Part shown: piece by piece, positions 46,823-54,925 of the stretch | Position numbering within the stretch: the stretch's first letter is position 1 | How the letters are laid out: each line of letters begins with the position of its first letter | Assembly: GCA_020635355.1 (NCBI GenBank) | Contig: JACJZW010000003.1 | Span: 1-64,000, forward strand | Direction of reading: 5' to 3' | Source of the DNA: Flavobacteriales bacterium | GTDB taxonomy: Bacteria > Bacteroidota > Bacteroidia > NS11-12g > UBA9320 | Length of the DNA stretch: 64,000 bases | Translations under genes and position numbers: made by a program | Notes under the pieces: generated by a model | The model's database searches: none | Told to the model about the DNA's origin: nothing | The model's input: only the letters and a program-made list of their open reading frames with translations

Positions 46823-47354
46823 GAACGCAACGTTTTTCAAAGAGGTAACTTCACCTAATTGTGATTTGAGCAATGTAGTTACAAAAGTCTCTGTAGTTCA
46901 AAACAATATAAATTTGTTGCATGTGCTCCCAACGTTCCTTTTGAGGATTCTTGGAGCTATATCACCTGAACACGTAAGGAAGCATTACATTGGCTATAGA
47001 ACTAGAGATAGAATACATATCTATGCACGGCGAAAATTTGGCTTTGTTCTCCCCCTTTTGGGCACGATTACGACGAACTATAAAAATGATATTACCAGCA
47101 AGTCAGTCCTGAGAATTCAAGGTAAAACTAGTCTAATTGGTAAATCGATACAATTCATTTCTTTGGCTGCAACGGTTGTGATTTTAATAGGGATGCTATT
47201 CTTTCAGACAGGACGAATTTGGAACGCAATCTGGCTGTCTACTTTATGTATTTTCATTATTCTTACTCGATACTCTAAAAGATTAATAAAATCCGAATTT
47301 GACTCGTTTGTGAATGAGATTCAAAAGGTAATTGAATCTGAAAATGCTGTTTGA
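46815..47354 (+). CDS. Membrane protein, candidate immunity protein of cassette 2
   Basis: 179 residues from the ATG at 46815, 8 bp inside the cassette 2 gene. Two strong helices lie in the C-terminal half ('FISLAATVVILIGMLFFQ', 'IWLSTLCIFIILTRY') after a soluble N-terminal half ('KEVTSPNCDLSNVVTKVSVV'). No family recognised. The candidate immunity role rests on position and overlap only. Confidence 0.6.
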   Translation: MTKNATFFKEVTSPNCDLSNVVTKVSVVQNNINLLHVLPTFLLRILGAISPEHVRKHYIGYRTRDRIHIYARRKFGFVLPLLGTITTNYKNDITSKSVLRIQGKTSLIGKSIQFISLAATVVILIGMLFFQTGRIWNAIWLSTLCIFIILTRYSKRLIKSEFDSFVNEIQKVIESENAV

Positions 47355-47849
47355 TGTGTGAACAATGAAATGTGGAACAGCAAAACATAGGAACCATCAA
47401 AACCATCTCAAACCTTAAAAAACACGAAAACACCAGTAAACATTGGCCTTCCAAAACTGTGTAAAGGTATAAAATCACGTTCGGATTAACGAACGCATTG
47501 ATTGTCAATTGATTACAAAGTGGTGGTTTTAGATGACGAAAGTTTAAAGGATGGTCGGTAAATTTGATAGGATTTCAATGCAGAACTCTTTCAAACAGAG
47601 CTGAAAAGAGTGTTGAAAATGGGTGTTTCTGACTTGAAATCGAACTTAGTCCCCTTCTCTAACACTCTTTATTGCAGGGATTGGATTGATTGAGCGCTAT
47701 TCGTTCTTTGACATGGTTTTTAACACTATCCGGTTTAATTGTAGCCTTATCGGTTTTTGTAGTCTTATCGGTTGGAGGAGGGTGTGAAGTGTAGAAATCA
47801 CGTTGTTTACAGAAATTTTGTTTATCTAGAGTTGTGTTTTCTACTTCAC
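47355..47849. repeat. Intergenic region with two repeat types
   Basis: 47389-47490 is the partner of the imperfect repeat at 38693-38795. 47741-47755 is an inverted copy of AACCGATAAGGCTAC, followed by a degenerate second unit ('AGTCTTATCGG'). The rest is AT-rich with no gene. It separates convergent cassettes 2 and 3. Confidence 0.65.
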
Positions 47850-48452
47850 TTAATTCCCTTTATATGGTGTTATTAGATCAATGTTTACATCATATAGCTG
47901 TTCTGGAATGTTCATGTATTTACTAAGAATTGCACAACCACATTGACTCCTAATAAAGTAACCACTCACACGGTATAACGATAACTCGCGTTTGTAACCC
48001 CTTCTTTTTAACAATACTTTAGATGCAACAAGTGAATCCCTCAGGAATGCGTCATTTTGCCTAAATAAGGAATCGAACATAAATGGCATACCACAAACTT
48101 TAGACTCTAAATAATTTAGTTGTAAAAGAGTTTCAAATTCTGCAACGCAGAATGACGCCTTCCCTTCCAATGTTTCAAGGCTAATATTATTATTGAATAC
48201 TAATGAATCACTCGGGATAAAGAGCGTTCTTTTATACATCCTAATTTTAGATGTAGTGTAAGGGTCCCTTACACTTGACTTGTAGATCTCACTCATTTCC
48301 AAAACATAACCATTCAAGTGAACTGTATCCAAAACTACAATGGTGTCTCTGGCACTGGAAACTTCATCAATAATCGATGCATTACCAATACTTGAACTTG
48401 CCATTGTGTATGGGATACTTAGTAGAAGAAAGATAACACTAAAGTTTTGCAT
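47850..48452 (-). CDS. Exported protein, candidate immunity protein of cassette 3
   Basis: 200 residues with a signal peptide ('FSVIFLLLSIPYTMASSS'), so probably periplasmic or outer-membrane associated. The mature part ('EVSSARDTIVVLDTVHLNGY', 'CVAEFETLLQLNYLESKVCG') has four scattered Cys. The start codon shares one base with the stop of the RHS metalloprotease gene (TAATG). An exported inhibitor would suit a secreted protease toxin. No family recognised. Confidence 0.6.
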   Translation of the reverse strand: MQNFSVIFLLLSIPYTMASSSIGNASIIDEVSSARDTIVVLDTVHLNGYVLEMSEIYKSSVRDPYTTSKIRMYKRTLFIPSDSLVFNNNISLETLEGKASFCVAEFETLLQLNYLESKVCGMPFMFDSLFRQNDAFLRDSLVASKVLLKRRGYKRELSLYRVSGYFIRSQCGCAILSKYMNIPEQLYDVNIDLITPYKGN

Positions 48453-49513
48453 TAAAATCCATTTTCTAGTTCGACAATATCTTGTGTAGGTGAGATCTGA
48501 GTTGATTGTTCAGTTGGCTCATTGGGGGTAATTATAATTTTGCCCTTCAAGGTTAAATCACTTGAATTTTTAAAGGTGATATCTGATTTGGGGGGGCGTT
48601 TGTCAAAACCAACCAGAGGACTATCACTAACTCCATCACCTTCATGAGTATCTTCGTCTTTTGCTCCCTTCACATCAATTGAACAATTCCCGCCACTTTG
48701 CTGGCTATTCAAGTTTGCGCCGTGCAATATTGCCTTAAGAACTCGCTTAGTCACCTTTCCATTTCCAGGTTTGTTTGAGTTGTGATTCGCTCCTAAAGAA
48801 TGAAAAAATTCATGTTTTGCCGTATTTATAACACTACCATTTTTATGATGAGTCTCCCGCAATTGGATGTCATCTCCACCATGATTGGTAACTCCGTTAC
48901 TTTCTGGCTCATTATTCCTTTTCCTCAAATCGTCATAAACCGTATTACTGAGGATATCAACATGATTTCCGGCATCATCATTTGCAGATCCTGATCGACG
49001 TGCGTCAGGTTCCATTTGAACGTCCAACTCGAACTCAATCTTGTAGAGATCTCCATCGTTTGTTTTAAAGGAATATGTTCCATTCTCCGATGCAAGTTGA
49101 CTAACCGCTTTAGTAGTTCTATCTGAGGCGGCCTTAGTGTCTACGTAGTATGTGGCTTTTATAGTGATTGTTTTATTGGTCTTATCAATTATAATTTCAT
49201 AATCCTTACCGTCAACATCAATACTTATTATTGGCCGATTTCCAGCAAACCCATATGTTGAGAATCCAGGATATTTTATGGCTTTTGGATCCACTGAAAG
49301 CCATTTGCACAATCGAGAATCAAATACCCTGCTACCAAAATTTAAACAATGACCATAACCCATGATCTGATGATCATATTCCTGTCCATTAAACCCATAC
49401 CTGTAGCTCTTATCTGGAGCGGTATAGGATCTACTTTGTATCTGCATCCCGAATGGAAGCAGATGCAATCGATGAAGATCAAGGGTTGACGGCACGTTGA
49501 GCGGTTCGCGCAA
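48452..49513 (-). CDS. Orphan RHS C-terminal tip, cassette 3, with metzincin-like zinc protease domain
   Basis: 353 residues from a TTG at 49513; the only in-frame ATG near the start is at 49447, inside the conserved arm ('MQIQSRSYTAPDKSYRYGFN'), and may be the real start. The RHS core end runs to 'NRPIISIDVDGKD' (about residue 103). The C-terminal domain carries HEFFHSLGANH: His234, Glu235, His238, Gly241 and His244, the full HExxHxxGxxH metzincin signature. It should be a zinc metallopeptidase. No signal peptide, and no upstream RHS body. Oriented opposite to cassettes 1 and 2. Confidence 0.78.
   Translation of the reverse strand: MREPLNVPSTLDLHRLHLLPFGMQIQSRSYTAPDKSYRYGFNGQEYDHQIMGYGHCLNFGSRVFDSRLCKWLSVDPKAIKYPGFSTYGFAGNRPIISIDVDGKDYEIIIDKTNKTITIKATYYVDTKAASDRTTKAVSQLASENGTYSFKTNDGDLYKIEFELDVQMEPDARRSGSANDDAGNHVDILSNTVYDDLRKRNNEPESNGVTNHGGDDIQLRETHHKNGSVINTAKHEFFHSLGANHNSNKPGNGKVTKRVLKAILHGANLNSQQSGGNCSIDVKGAKDEDTHEGDGVSDSPLVGFDKRPPKSDITFKNSSDLTLKGKIIITPNEPTEQSTQISPTQDIVELENGF
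49386..49453 (-). repeat. RHS recombination arm, copy 3
   Basis: Inverted copy of the 67-bp block at 43984-44050 and 45818-45884, in the third cassette. Confidence 0.8.
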
Positions 49514-49611
49514 TGGGCAAAATAGACCACTTTAGGTTAAAAAGCACCAAATAAGTGATTTGGTGGAGCAACGGCTACCTTGATTTTATTCTATTACGTT
49601 GACTAAATTAT

Positions 49612-49690
49612 TTGTCTTTTCCCCCTTCCCTTTCAAACACCGTTGCTTCAGCGGAGGTGTTCATCCCCCTTTCCTCATTCCGCGTCCCCA
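49612..49690. repeat. Short hairpin repeat element (GCTTCAGCGGAGG type)
   Basis: 'CCCTTTCAAACACCGTTGC' then 'TTCAGCGGAGGTGTTCATCC', matching 40080-40130 and the inverted copy near 24465-24510. It lies between RHS cassette 3 and the TfoX-like gene. Confidence 0.65.
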
Positions 49691-49716
49691 TCCCCATTTT
49701 TTCCCTAATATTGACG

Positions 49717-50037
49717 ATGGCCTTTTCCCAACCATTTGCCCATAACGTCATGGACATCCTACTTCGAATAGACGGGGTGACCTCCAAAAAGATGTTTGGT
49801 GGATTGGGCATCATGCTCAACGGCAAAATGTTCGCCCTCATCAAAGATTCTGAGCTGTATTTTAAAACGGATGATCGGAATCGGAAGCGGTTTACCGATG
49901 CCGGCATGACTGCCTTTTTAGCGTCTGAAAAGAAGAAGGGTATGCCCTACTTTGAGGTGCCTCCTTATGTGGTGTCTGACACTGAAGCCCTCCTGGATTG
50001 GGTTCAGTCCTCACTTGAAATTGCATCCGAAAAATGA
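49717..50037 (+). CDS. TfoX/Sxy N-terminal domain protein
   Basis: 106 residues from the ATG at 49717 (upstream in-frame codons lie in a repeat). 'VTSKKMFGGLGIMLNGKMFA', 'LIKDSELYFKTDDRNRKRF' and 'PYFEVPPYVVSDTEALLDWV' are the TfoX_N pattern. The E. coli relative Sxy regulates competence; the stand-alone domain is of unknown role. It overlaps the methyltransferase gene by 4 bp. Confidence 0.88.
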   Translation: MAFSQPFAHNVMDILLRIDGVTSKKMFGGLGIMLNGKMFALIKDSELYFKTDDRNRKRFTDAGMTAFLASEKKKGMPYFEVPPYVVSDTEALLDWVQSSLEIASEK

Positions 50038-50654
50038 GTGCCTGGGAACTGGCGATGAACCGCATCCGGTACACCTTGTATGTACCCATTTATGATCCGG
50101 TTGGTAATCTCTTCACCCAAAGTAGAATGGAGAGCATCAATGCCCTGGACATTCAGCCGGGTGAGCGGGTGTTGTTGCTGGGGGCTGGAACCGGGTTGGA
50201 CCTGCCTTTGCTTCCGGCACACGCTGAGGTAACGGCCATTGATCTTACACCGGCGATGATTTCTACCGTTAAACGGCGGGCTAAAAAACTCAAACGGACG
50301 GTTGAAACGCATGTGATGAATGCCCAGGAAATGACGTTTGATAAGGAAGTCTTTGATCACGTCGTACTCCATTTCGTTATTGCCGTTGTGCCGGATCCGT
50401 TGGCCTGTATTCGCGAAGTAGAGCGGGTCCTGAAACCCGGTGGACGTGTGGCCGTATTGGATAAGTTCTTACCTAAAGGAGGGAAGGTGTCGTTTCTTAG
50501 AAGAATACTCAACCCCATTTCTTATGTATTGGCTACCGATCTCAACCGGGATATTGATCACATCACCTCGGTGACCCAATTGGAAATCGTGTCGGATGTT
50601 AAAGCCAACTTCCGAGGAATATTTCGAAAGATTCAACTGAGGAAACCGGAATAG
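50034..50654 (+). CDS. Class I SAM-dependent methyltransferase (UbiE/phospholipid N-methyltransferase-like)
   Basis: 206 residues. Motif I 'VLLLGAGTGLDLPLLPAHAE', then 'VTAIDLTPAMISTVKRRAKK', 'VVLHFVIAVVPDPLACIREV' and 'RVLKPGGRVAVLDKFLPKGG'. It resembles UbiE-type and PmtA-type enzymes that act on quinones or lipids; the substrate is not deducible. Coupled to the TfoX-like gene by a 4-bp overlap. Confidence 0.85.
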   Translation: MSAWELAMNRIRYTLYVPIYDPVGNLFTQSRMESINALDIQPGERVLLLGAGTGLDLPLLPAHAEVTAIDLTPAMISTVKRRAKKLKRTVETHVMNAQEMTFDKEVFDHVVLHFVIAVVPDPLACIREVERVLKPGGRVAVLDKFLPKGGKVSFLRRILNPISYVLATDLNRDIDHITSVTQLEIVSDVKANFRGIFRKIQLRKPE

Positions 50655-50694
50655 GCTGAACGACTTATTTTTGGTTGCACATTACCAAACCACT

Positions 50695-52074
50695 ATGACC
50701 CGGGACGAACGACTGGTATTTTGTAAATCATGCACCCACAAGGGCTTTGACCCGGAAGTTGGGATTGTATGCGGACTAACCCAAAAAGAGCCGGATTTCG
50801 ATCCAAGATGTCCGAGTTATCAGCCCATTGAAGCGGAAGAAAAGCCCACATCAACCGCCAACAAGCGCTTTTGGAAACGAGTAGCCATCTGGACGCTGAT
50901 ACTAGTGACCGCGGGAGCGTTGGGTACAGTTGGATTTATCAAATGGCGGGAACATCAGCGCTTGGTGGAATTGGAGAAACTCTACAATCAATTCACCGAA
51001 GATGAGTACATCATGTACGCGGAGATGTTGGAAGGTATGCTCAAGAGGGGTGATCAGAAAGGCATCAATGCCCAGGTGGATCAGGATTACCTTCGGGACC
51101 TGATTCTGAGCGGAATCTATACGGATTACACGGTGGAAGAGATGTTGGAAAATGATATCTATCGTCCCGGAAAATACATCCTGAGTTCGGCTCGGTGCGT
51201 GGGTGCCCAGATTGATTTTATTCGCTATTACCGAAAGGGCGTTGTACCCCATCTGATCTATCGAACGTATTGCGAAAACAGCCTGAATTATTTCGATTTC
51301 ACCTTGGGAATTTCAGGAGGTAAATTGATGATCCAGGATATGTTCAGCTATGCCTCCGGGCAGAGTTTTACGGAGGATATTGAGATCCTGATCAACGAAG
51401 TAGGAGGCATTGCCAAGGATGAGCAGGTGATCAAGTGGTCCAGGCCCTATCGAAAAATGGTGAGTCGGTATCAGCGGATTTCCATTGCCCTGTCCCGAGG
51501 TGATTATCTGAAGGCAAAGATCCTGTTATCCGGAATTCCGGAACAGTTCCATAAATACCCCAGTTACCAAAATGTCACGGTGCGAATCGCCTCGTTTGAC
51601 GATACCACAGAATTTGAATCGGCGGTGGCTACCTTGGTCAAAAACTTCCCCGATATGGAAGGTGTTGCCGCTTATCATGGTGTTCATCGTTTTCGGAATA
51701 ACGGGGACACGGTTCAGGGACTTAAAGCCATAAGAACCCTCCGTGATTTCGTGGGGCATGATCCTGTTTTAGATATTTACGAAGGCCACATGCGACGGGC
51801 TGCCGTGGATTTAACGGGTGCTCAACGGGCGTATCGGGAGGCCATGTTGTCGTTACCGGATTGTGCGTGGGCCAACTGGTACGATTTGGAGATGAGCATT
51901 ATTCTAGGAGATGTGGAAGACGCGGCAACCAAATTCTGGTACATGCGCAAAAGGCATCTCTTCACCAACTTTACCATGAGCAGGATGTTGTATCCCTACC
52001 GCGACTTTCTGGAGTCGCCAGAGTTTTTGGAAGCCTATCACAAGGCAGGTGAGGAGATCCCGGATCCGTATTAA
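50695..52074 (+). CDS. Hypothetical membrane-anchored protein with N-terminal Cys cluster and helical repeats
   Basis: About 459 residues from the ATG at 50695. The N-terminus has 'FCKSCTHKGFDPEVGIVCGL' then 'PDFDPRCPSYQP', four Cys that could bind a metal. One membrane helix follows ('VAIWTLILVTAGALGTVGFI'). The rest is largely helical and TPR-like ('PSYQNVTVRIASFDDTTEFE', 'GAQRAYREAMLSLPDCAWAN'). It begins 40 bp after the methyltransferase. The Cys module plus single helix recurs in Bacteroidota proteins of unknown function. Confidence 0.65.
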   Translation: MTRDERLVFCKSCTHKGFDPEVGIVCGLTQKEPDFDPRCPSYQPIEAEEKPTSTANKRFWKRVAIWTLILVTAGALGTVGFIKWREHQRLVELEKLYNQFTEDEYIMYAEMLEGMLKRGDQKGINAQVDQDYLRDLILSGIYTDYTVEEMLENDIYRPGKYILSSARCVGAQIDFIRYYRKGVVPHLIYRTYCENSLNYFDFTLGISGGKLMIQDMFSYASGQSFTEDIEILINEVGGIAKDEQVIKWSRPYRKMVSRYQRISIALSRGDYLKAKILLSGIPEQFHKYPSYQNVTVRIASFDDTTEFESAVATLVKNFPDMEGVAAYHGVHRFRNNGDTVQGLKAIRTLRDFVGHDPVLDIYEGHMRRAAVDLTGAQRAYREAMLSLPDCAWANWYDLEMSIILGDVEDAATKFWYMRKRHLFTNFTMSRMLYPYRDFLESPEFLEAYHKAGEEIPDPY

Positions 52075-52393
52075 GTTGTAACTTGATTGAACGGGGCGAA
52101 AGAATAGGGTCGTTCGTATAAAAAACCAATCGCTGTTACATTTTACCGAACGACTGCGGTGTTTCAACTCAATTTTGGTAGGGACACAATCACCCCTTCC
52201 CCCTCGAAAGATAGCTCCCTCTAACCACAATCGCCCGAATCCTTCCATCCTTAAACGGTTACCGCCTCAACCGTAACCAAATCATCTCCAAGCGCCAAGG
52301 TAAAGAGTTGATCACCTGCCATCTGTAAAAGAAATATCAGAACTCATCCAACGGGATGGTTTTATCTGCCGGGCTCCCTTACCTTCACGAAGA
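52075..52393. other. Intergenic region, no gene seen
   Basis: 319 bp. It contains a short element around 52182-52212 ('CCCCTTCCCCCTCGAAAGAT') that recurs at 57425-57450. Otherwise it holds the promoter region of the PKD protein, with no recognisable motif. Confidence 0.4.
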
Positions 52394-54925
52394 ATGCACC
52401 GGATTAGCCATTACATTCTGATTGTGATCTTCCTTGTTTTGCCGCTGTTTACCACGGCGCAAATACAAATTCAGGGAGATTCCATCACCTGTTTGGGCGA
52501 TCTCACCAACTTCAGTTATAAGCCACCAGCCGGACAAACGGTGTCGGGTTTTAGTTGGGCCTTCGGTGATTCCTATACGTCGTCCGATCCATCGCCATCG
52601 CATCTGTACAAGGCAATCGGAACCATGACCGTGACCTTGAATGTGACGTTTAACGGTGGAGGTTCGGCCCAGGAATCTCGAATTGTTCAGGTGGTTGGAT
52701 TGCCCAAAACCGACCTGCAATTCATCACCTCATCGGATTCCTGCGAATACACCAATAACATTTGTTTCAAGGACTTTTCATCTCCTGCAAAGTCTTCCCA
52801 GACCATACTCACCCGTAATATGATTTGGGGGGATGGGAAGTACGATAACCAAACATGGCAAGCCAATGCCAGCTTGTGTCACCGGTACAAAACTCCGGAT
52901 ACGTACTACGTCGAGATGCAGCTAAAAGACATCTACGGCTGTACGTCTTATGCCGCTCATACCGTCACGATAAAGGAAGGGGTTAAGGTTGATCTCAAGG
53001 TGGAAATTGAATATCCCAATTGCGATTCCGCCCGCATCTGTGTCTATCAAAATTCGGAATACACCACCTCTAAAGGGATCAAGTATACCTGGAACTTTAA
53101 CGGTACTACAGATGCCAACGCCTATCCGGCTTCATCCAAACATTGTGAGATATTAACGGCATCAAAATACTACGATGTATCCGTGACAGCCGAAACCAGT
53201 GATGGCTGCAAGGCCAAAGACTCGTATGTGAAGTCGTTTCAGATTGCGCCATCTGCCAATCGGTCGTTCACCATGGCTAAGCGCACCTTATGCTTTGGTG
53301 AAGGGGTTAATACGTTTGAAATAAGCGCTCAGAATGACGAAATCATCCGTTGGTCCGTGAATGGGGGAGGTACCTACGTCTCGTCCAAATATGTTTATCC
53401 CTTTCGCGATGCGGCAAATAATCCAACGGTTCAGGTTGGGTGGAATAAGGTTCGCTGTCAAATTATTCGCGGACAGTGCAACATGACGTTGGAAGACAGT
53501 TTCTACGTGAATGGTCCGATAGCCGGTTACAAGCTGTACAATGTACCGCAATGTGGTCCGCAGCGAAAGGTATTCTTCGTGGAAAAATCGGAGTACGAAG
53601 ACACAGCGAATATGTCGTTTCGATGGGATATCATCGATAAACAAGGCGATAACTGCACCATCAATCGAGCCCAGAATGTCAACAAATACAAAAATTGCAA
53701 TACCACCATGGGCTGGTTTGGCAAGCATGTTTTCAGTGGGTATGAATCGTATCCGGGCGTGTTGTCGGTTACGGATGTGGTAACCGGATGTACCGACGAT
53801 CTGGAATTTGAGATCAAGTTGGATGCCTGCGGTCAATGTAGGCCGTTGGAAACCATTGAAGTGTGTCAGGGAAGTCAATTCCTGCCCGGATCTCCGCAAC
53901 CCAATGACCCCTTGAAATATTCATTGGATACCGGAAAAACGTGGTATCCGTTCCGATCCATCATGCCGGATGTCCCACCGGGTTTATATGGTCTTGGGCT
54001 GATCTATGAGTTTGAACAGGACGATTGGGCGGAGGACTTTGGAGACGATTCCATTAAAATTCACGACACGCAAATCACGTTTGTGGATACCCTGTTTCTA
54101 CCCGATGCCGTAAAGGTGATCCGATCCCTGGTGGATTCCATCACCATAGGTTTTGAAGCCGGTTGCGATCCGGTGGTAGGCTATGTGGAACTGCAAACCG
54201 GGAAGTTTAAGCCGGGTGATCGACTCAATGTTAACTGGGGCGATGGGCACATCGATCGAATCGTGTTTACCTCCGATTCTACACTGAAACGATTAACCCA
54301 TGAATTTGACGAAGTAGGATTGAATTCCTCTGTTCTGGTGTCCATGATCAGTGCCGAAGGATGCCGAAGGGACGATGTGAAATCCTATAATTTCGGATAT
54401 AAGGTTACGCTCAAAAACAATGAATCGATTTGTGTGGGGAACGATGTGTGTTTTACCGCTGGGGTGGTTTCTACGGACGGACAATCGTGGTCTCAGAATC
54501 CGGCTCTTGGATCGGTTGATTGGTTGATTGATGGCAAGCCGGTGGCGGAAGATACCATGCAATATTGCCTGACACTCCGGGATGTGGGGGAATTTGAAAT
54601 TGGTTTAATTACACATGCCGCAAGTGGCTGTACCGATACCACCTACGAAGCCTTCAAAACAACCGATGTGGTGGCCCGGGTGACCAATGATTCCAAGGAA
54701 GTGTATTGCCGGGGTATTCGTCAGTTCAAGGATTCGTCGAGCATCCTTCCGCCTGTTTCCGGTTCTGGATACATTGCCGAATTTTTGTGGGATTTTGGAA
54801 CTGGTGTATTCAGCGGATGGGATGAAGATCCGGTTAGAGCCTTCGATGGCGATACAAAGTGGTGCACATACGTCATGCCGTTAAATCATTTGCCGGATGT
54901 TGGGACACCACGGAATTTGATTTGA
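52394..54925 (+). CDS. PKD-domain secreted protein, 5' intact part of a frameshifted gene
   Basis: Signal peptide ('YILIVIFLVLPLFTTAQ') and a series of PKD domains: 'VSGFSWAFGDSYTSSDPSPS', 'MIWGDGKYDNQTWQ', 'RLNVNWGDGHIDRIVF', 'EFLWDFGTGVFSGWDEDP'. The frame is true up to about 54870; beyond that the translation to 54925 is out of frame, and the protein continues in other frames to 56043. The full product would be about 1210 residues and end in a gliding-motility-associated sorting domain, so it is a type IX cargo. Probably a surface adhesin-like scaffold. Confidence 0.8.
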   Translation: MHRISHYILIVIFLVLPLFTTAQIQIQGDSITCLGDLTNFSYKPPAGQTVSGFSWAFGDSYTSSDPSPSHLYKAIGTMTVTLNVTFNGGGSAQESRIVQVVGLPKTDLQFITSSDSCEYTNNICFKDFSSPAKSSQTILTRNMIWGDGKYDNQTWQANASLCHRYKTPDTYYVEMQLKDIYGCTSYAAHTVTIKEGVKVDLKVEIEYPNCDSARICVYQNSEYTTSKGIKYTWNFNGTTDANAYPASSKHCEILTASKYYDVSVTAETSDGCKAKDSYVKSFQIAPSANRSFTMAKRTLCFGEGVNTFEISAQNDEIIRWSVNGGGTYVSSKYVYPFRDAANNPTVQVGWNKVRCQIIRGQCNMTLEDSFYVNGPIAGYKLYNVPQCGPQRKVFFVEKSEYEDTANMSFRWDIIDKQGDNCTINRAQNVNKYKNCNTTMGWFGKHVFSGYESYPGVLSVTDVVTGCTDDLEFEIKLDACGQCRPLETIEVCQGSQFLPGSPQPNDPLKYSLDTGKTWYPFRSIMPDVPPGLYGLGLIYEFEQDDWAEDFGDDSIKIHDTQITFVDTLFLPDAVKVIRSLVDSITIGFEAGCDPVVGYVELQTGKFKPGDRLNVNWGDGHIDRIVFTSDSTLKRLTHEFDEVGLNSSVLVSMISAEGCRRDDVKSYNFGYKVTLKNNESICVGNDVCFTAGVVSTDGQSWSQNPALGSVDWLIDGKPVAEDTMQYCLTLRDVGEFEIGLITHAASGCTDTTYEAFKTTDVVARVTNDSKEVYCRGIRQFKDSSSILPPVSGSGYIAEFLWDFGTGVFSGWDEDPVRAFDGDTKWCTYVMPLNHLPDVGTPRNLI

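Noticed and set aside
43960..49513. Interpretation of the RHS segment as a prophage or contractile injection system
   Set aside because: No phage structural gene, VgrG/PAAR, integrase or attachment site was seen; the proteins contain only RHS core ends and variable tips.
53288..53899. 203-codon minus-strand open frame inside the PKD gene
   Set aside because: Shadow of a well-supported plus-strand coding region with no motif of its own.
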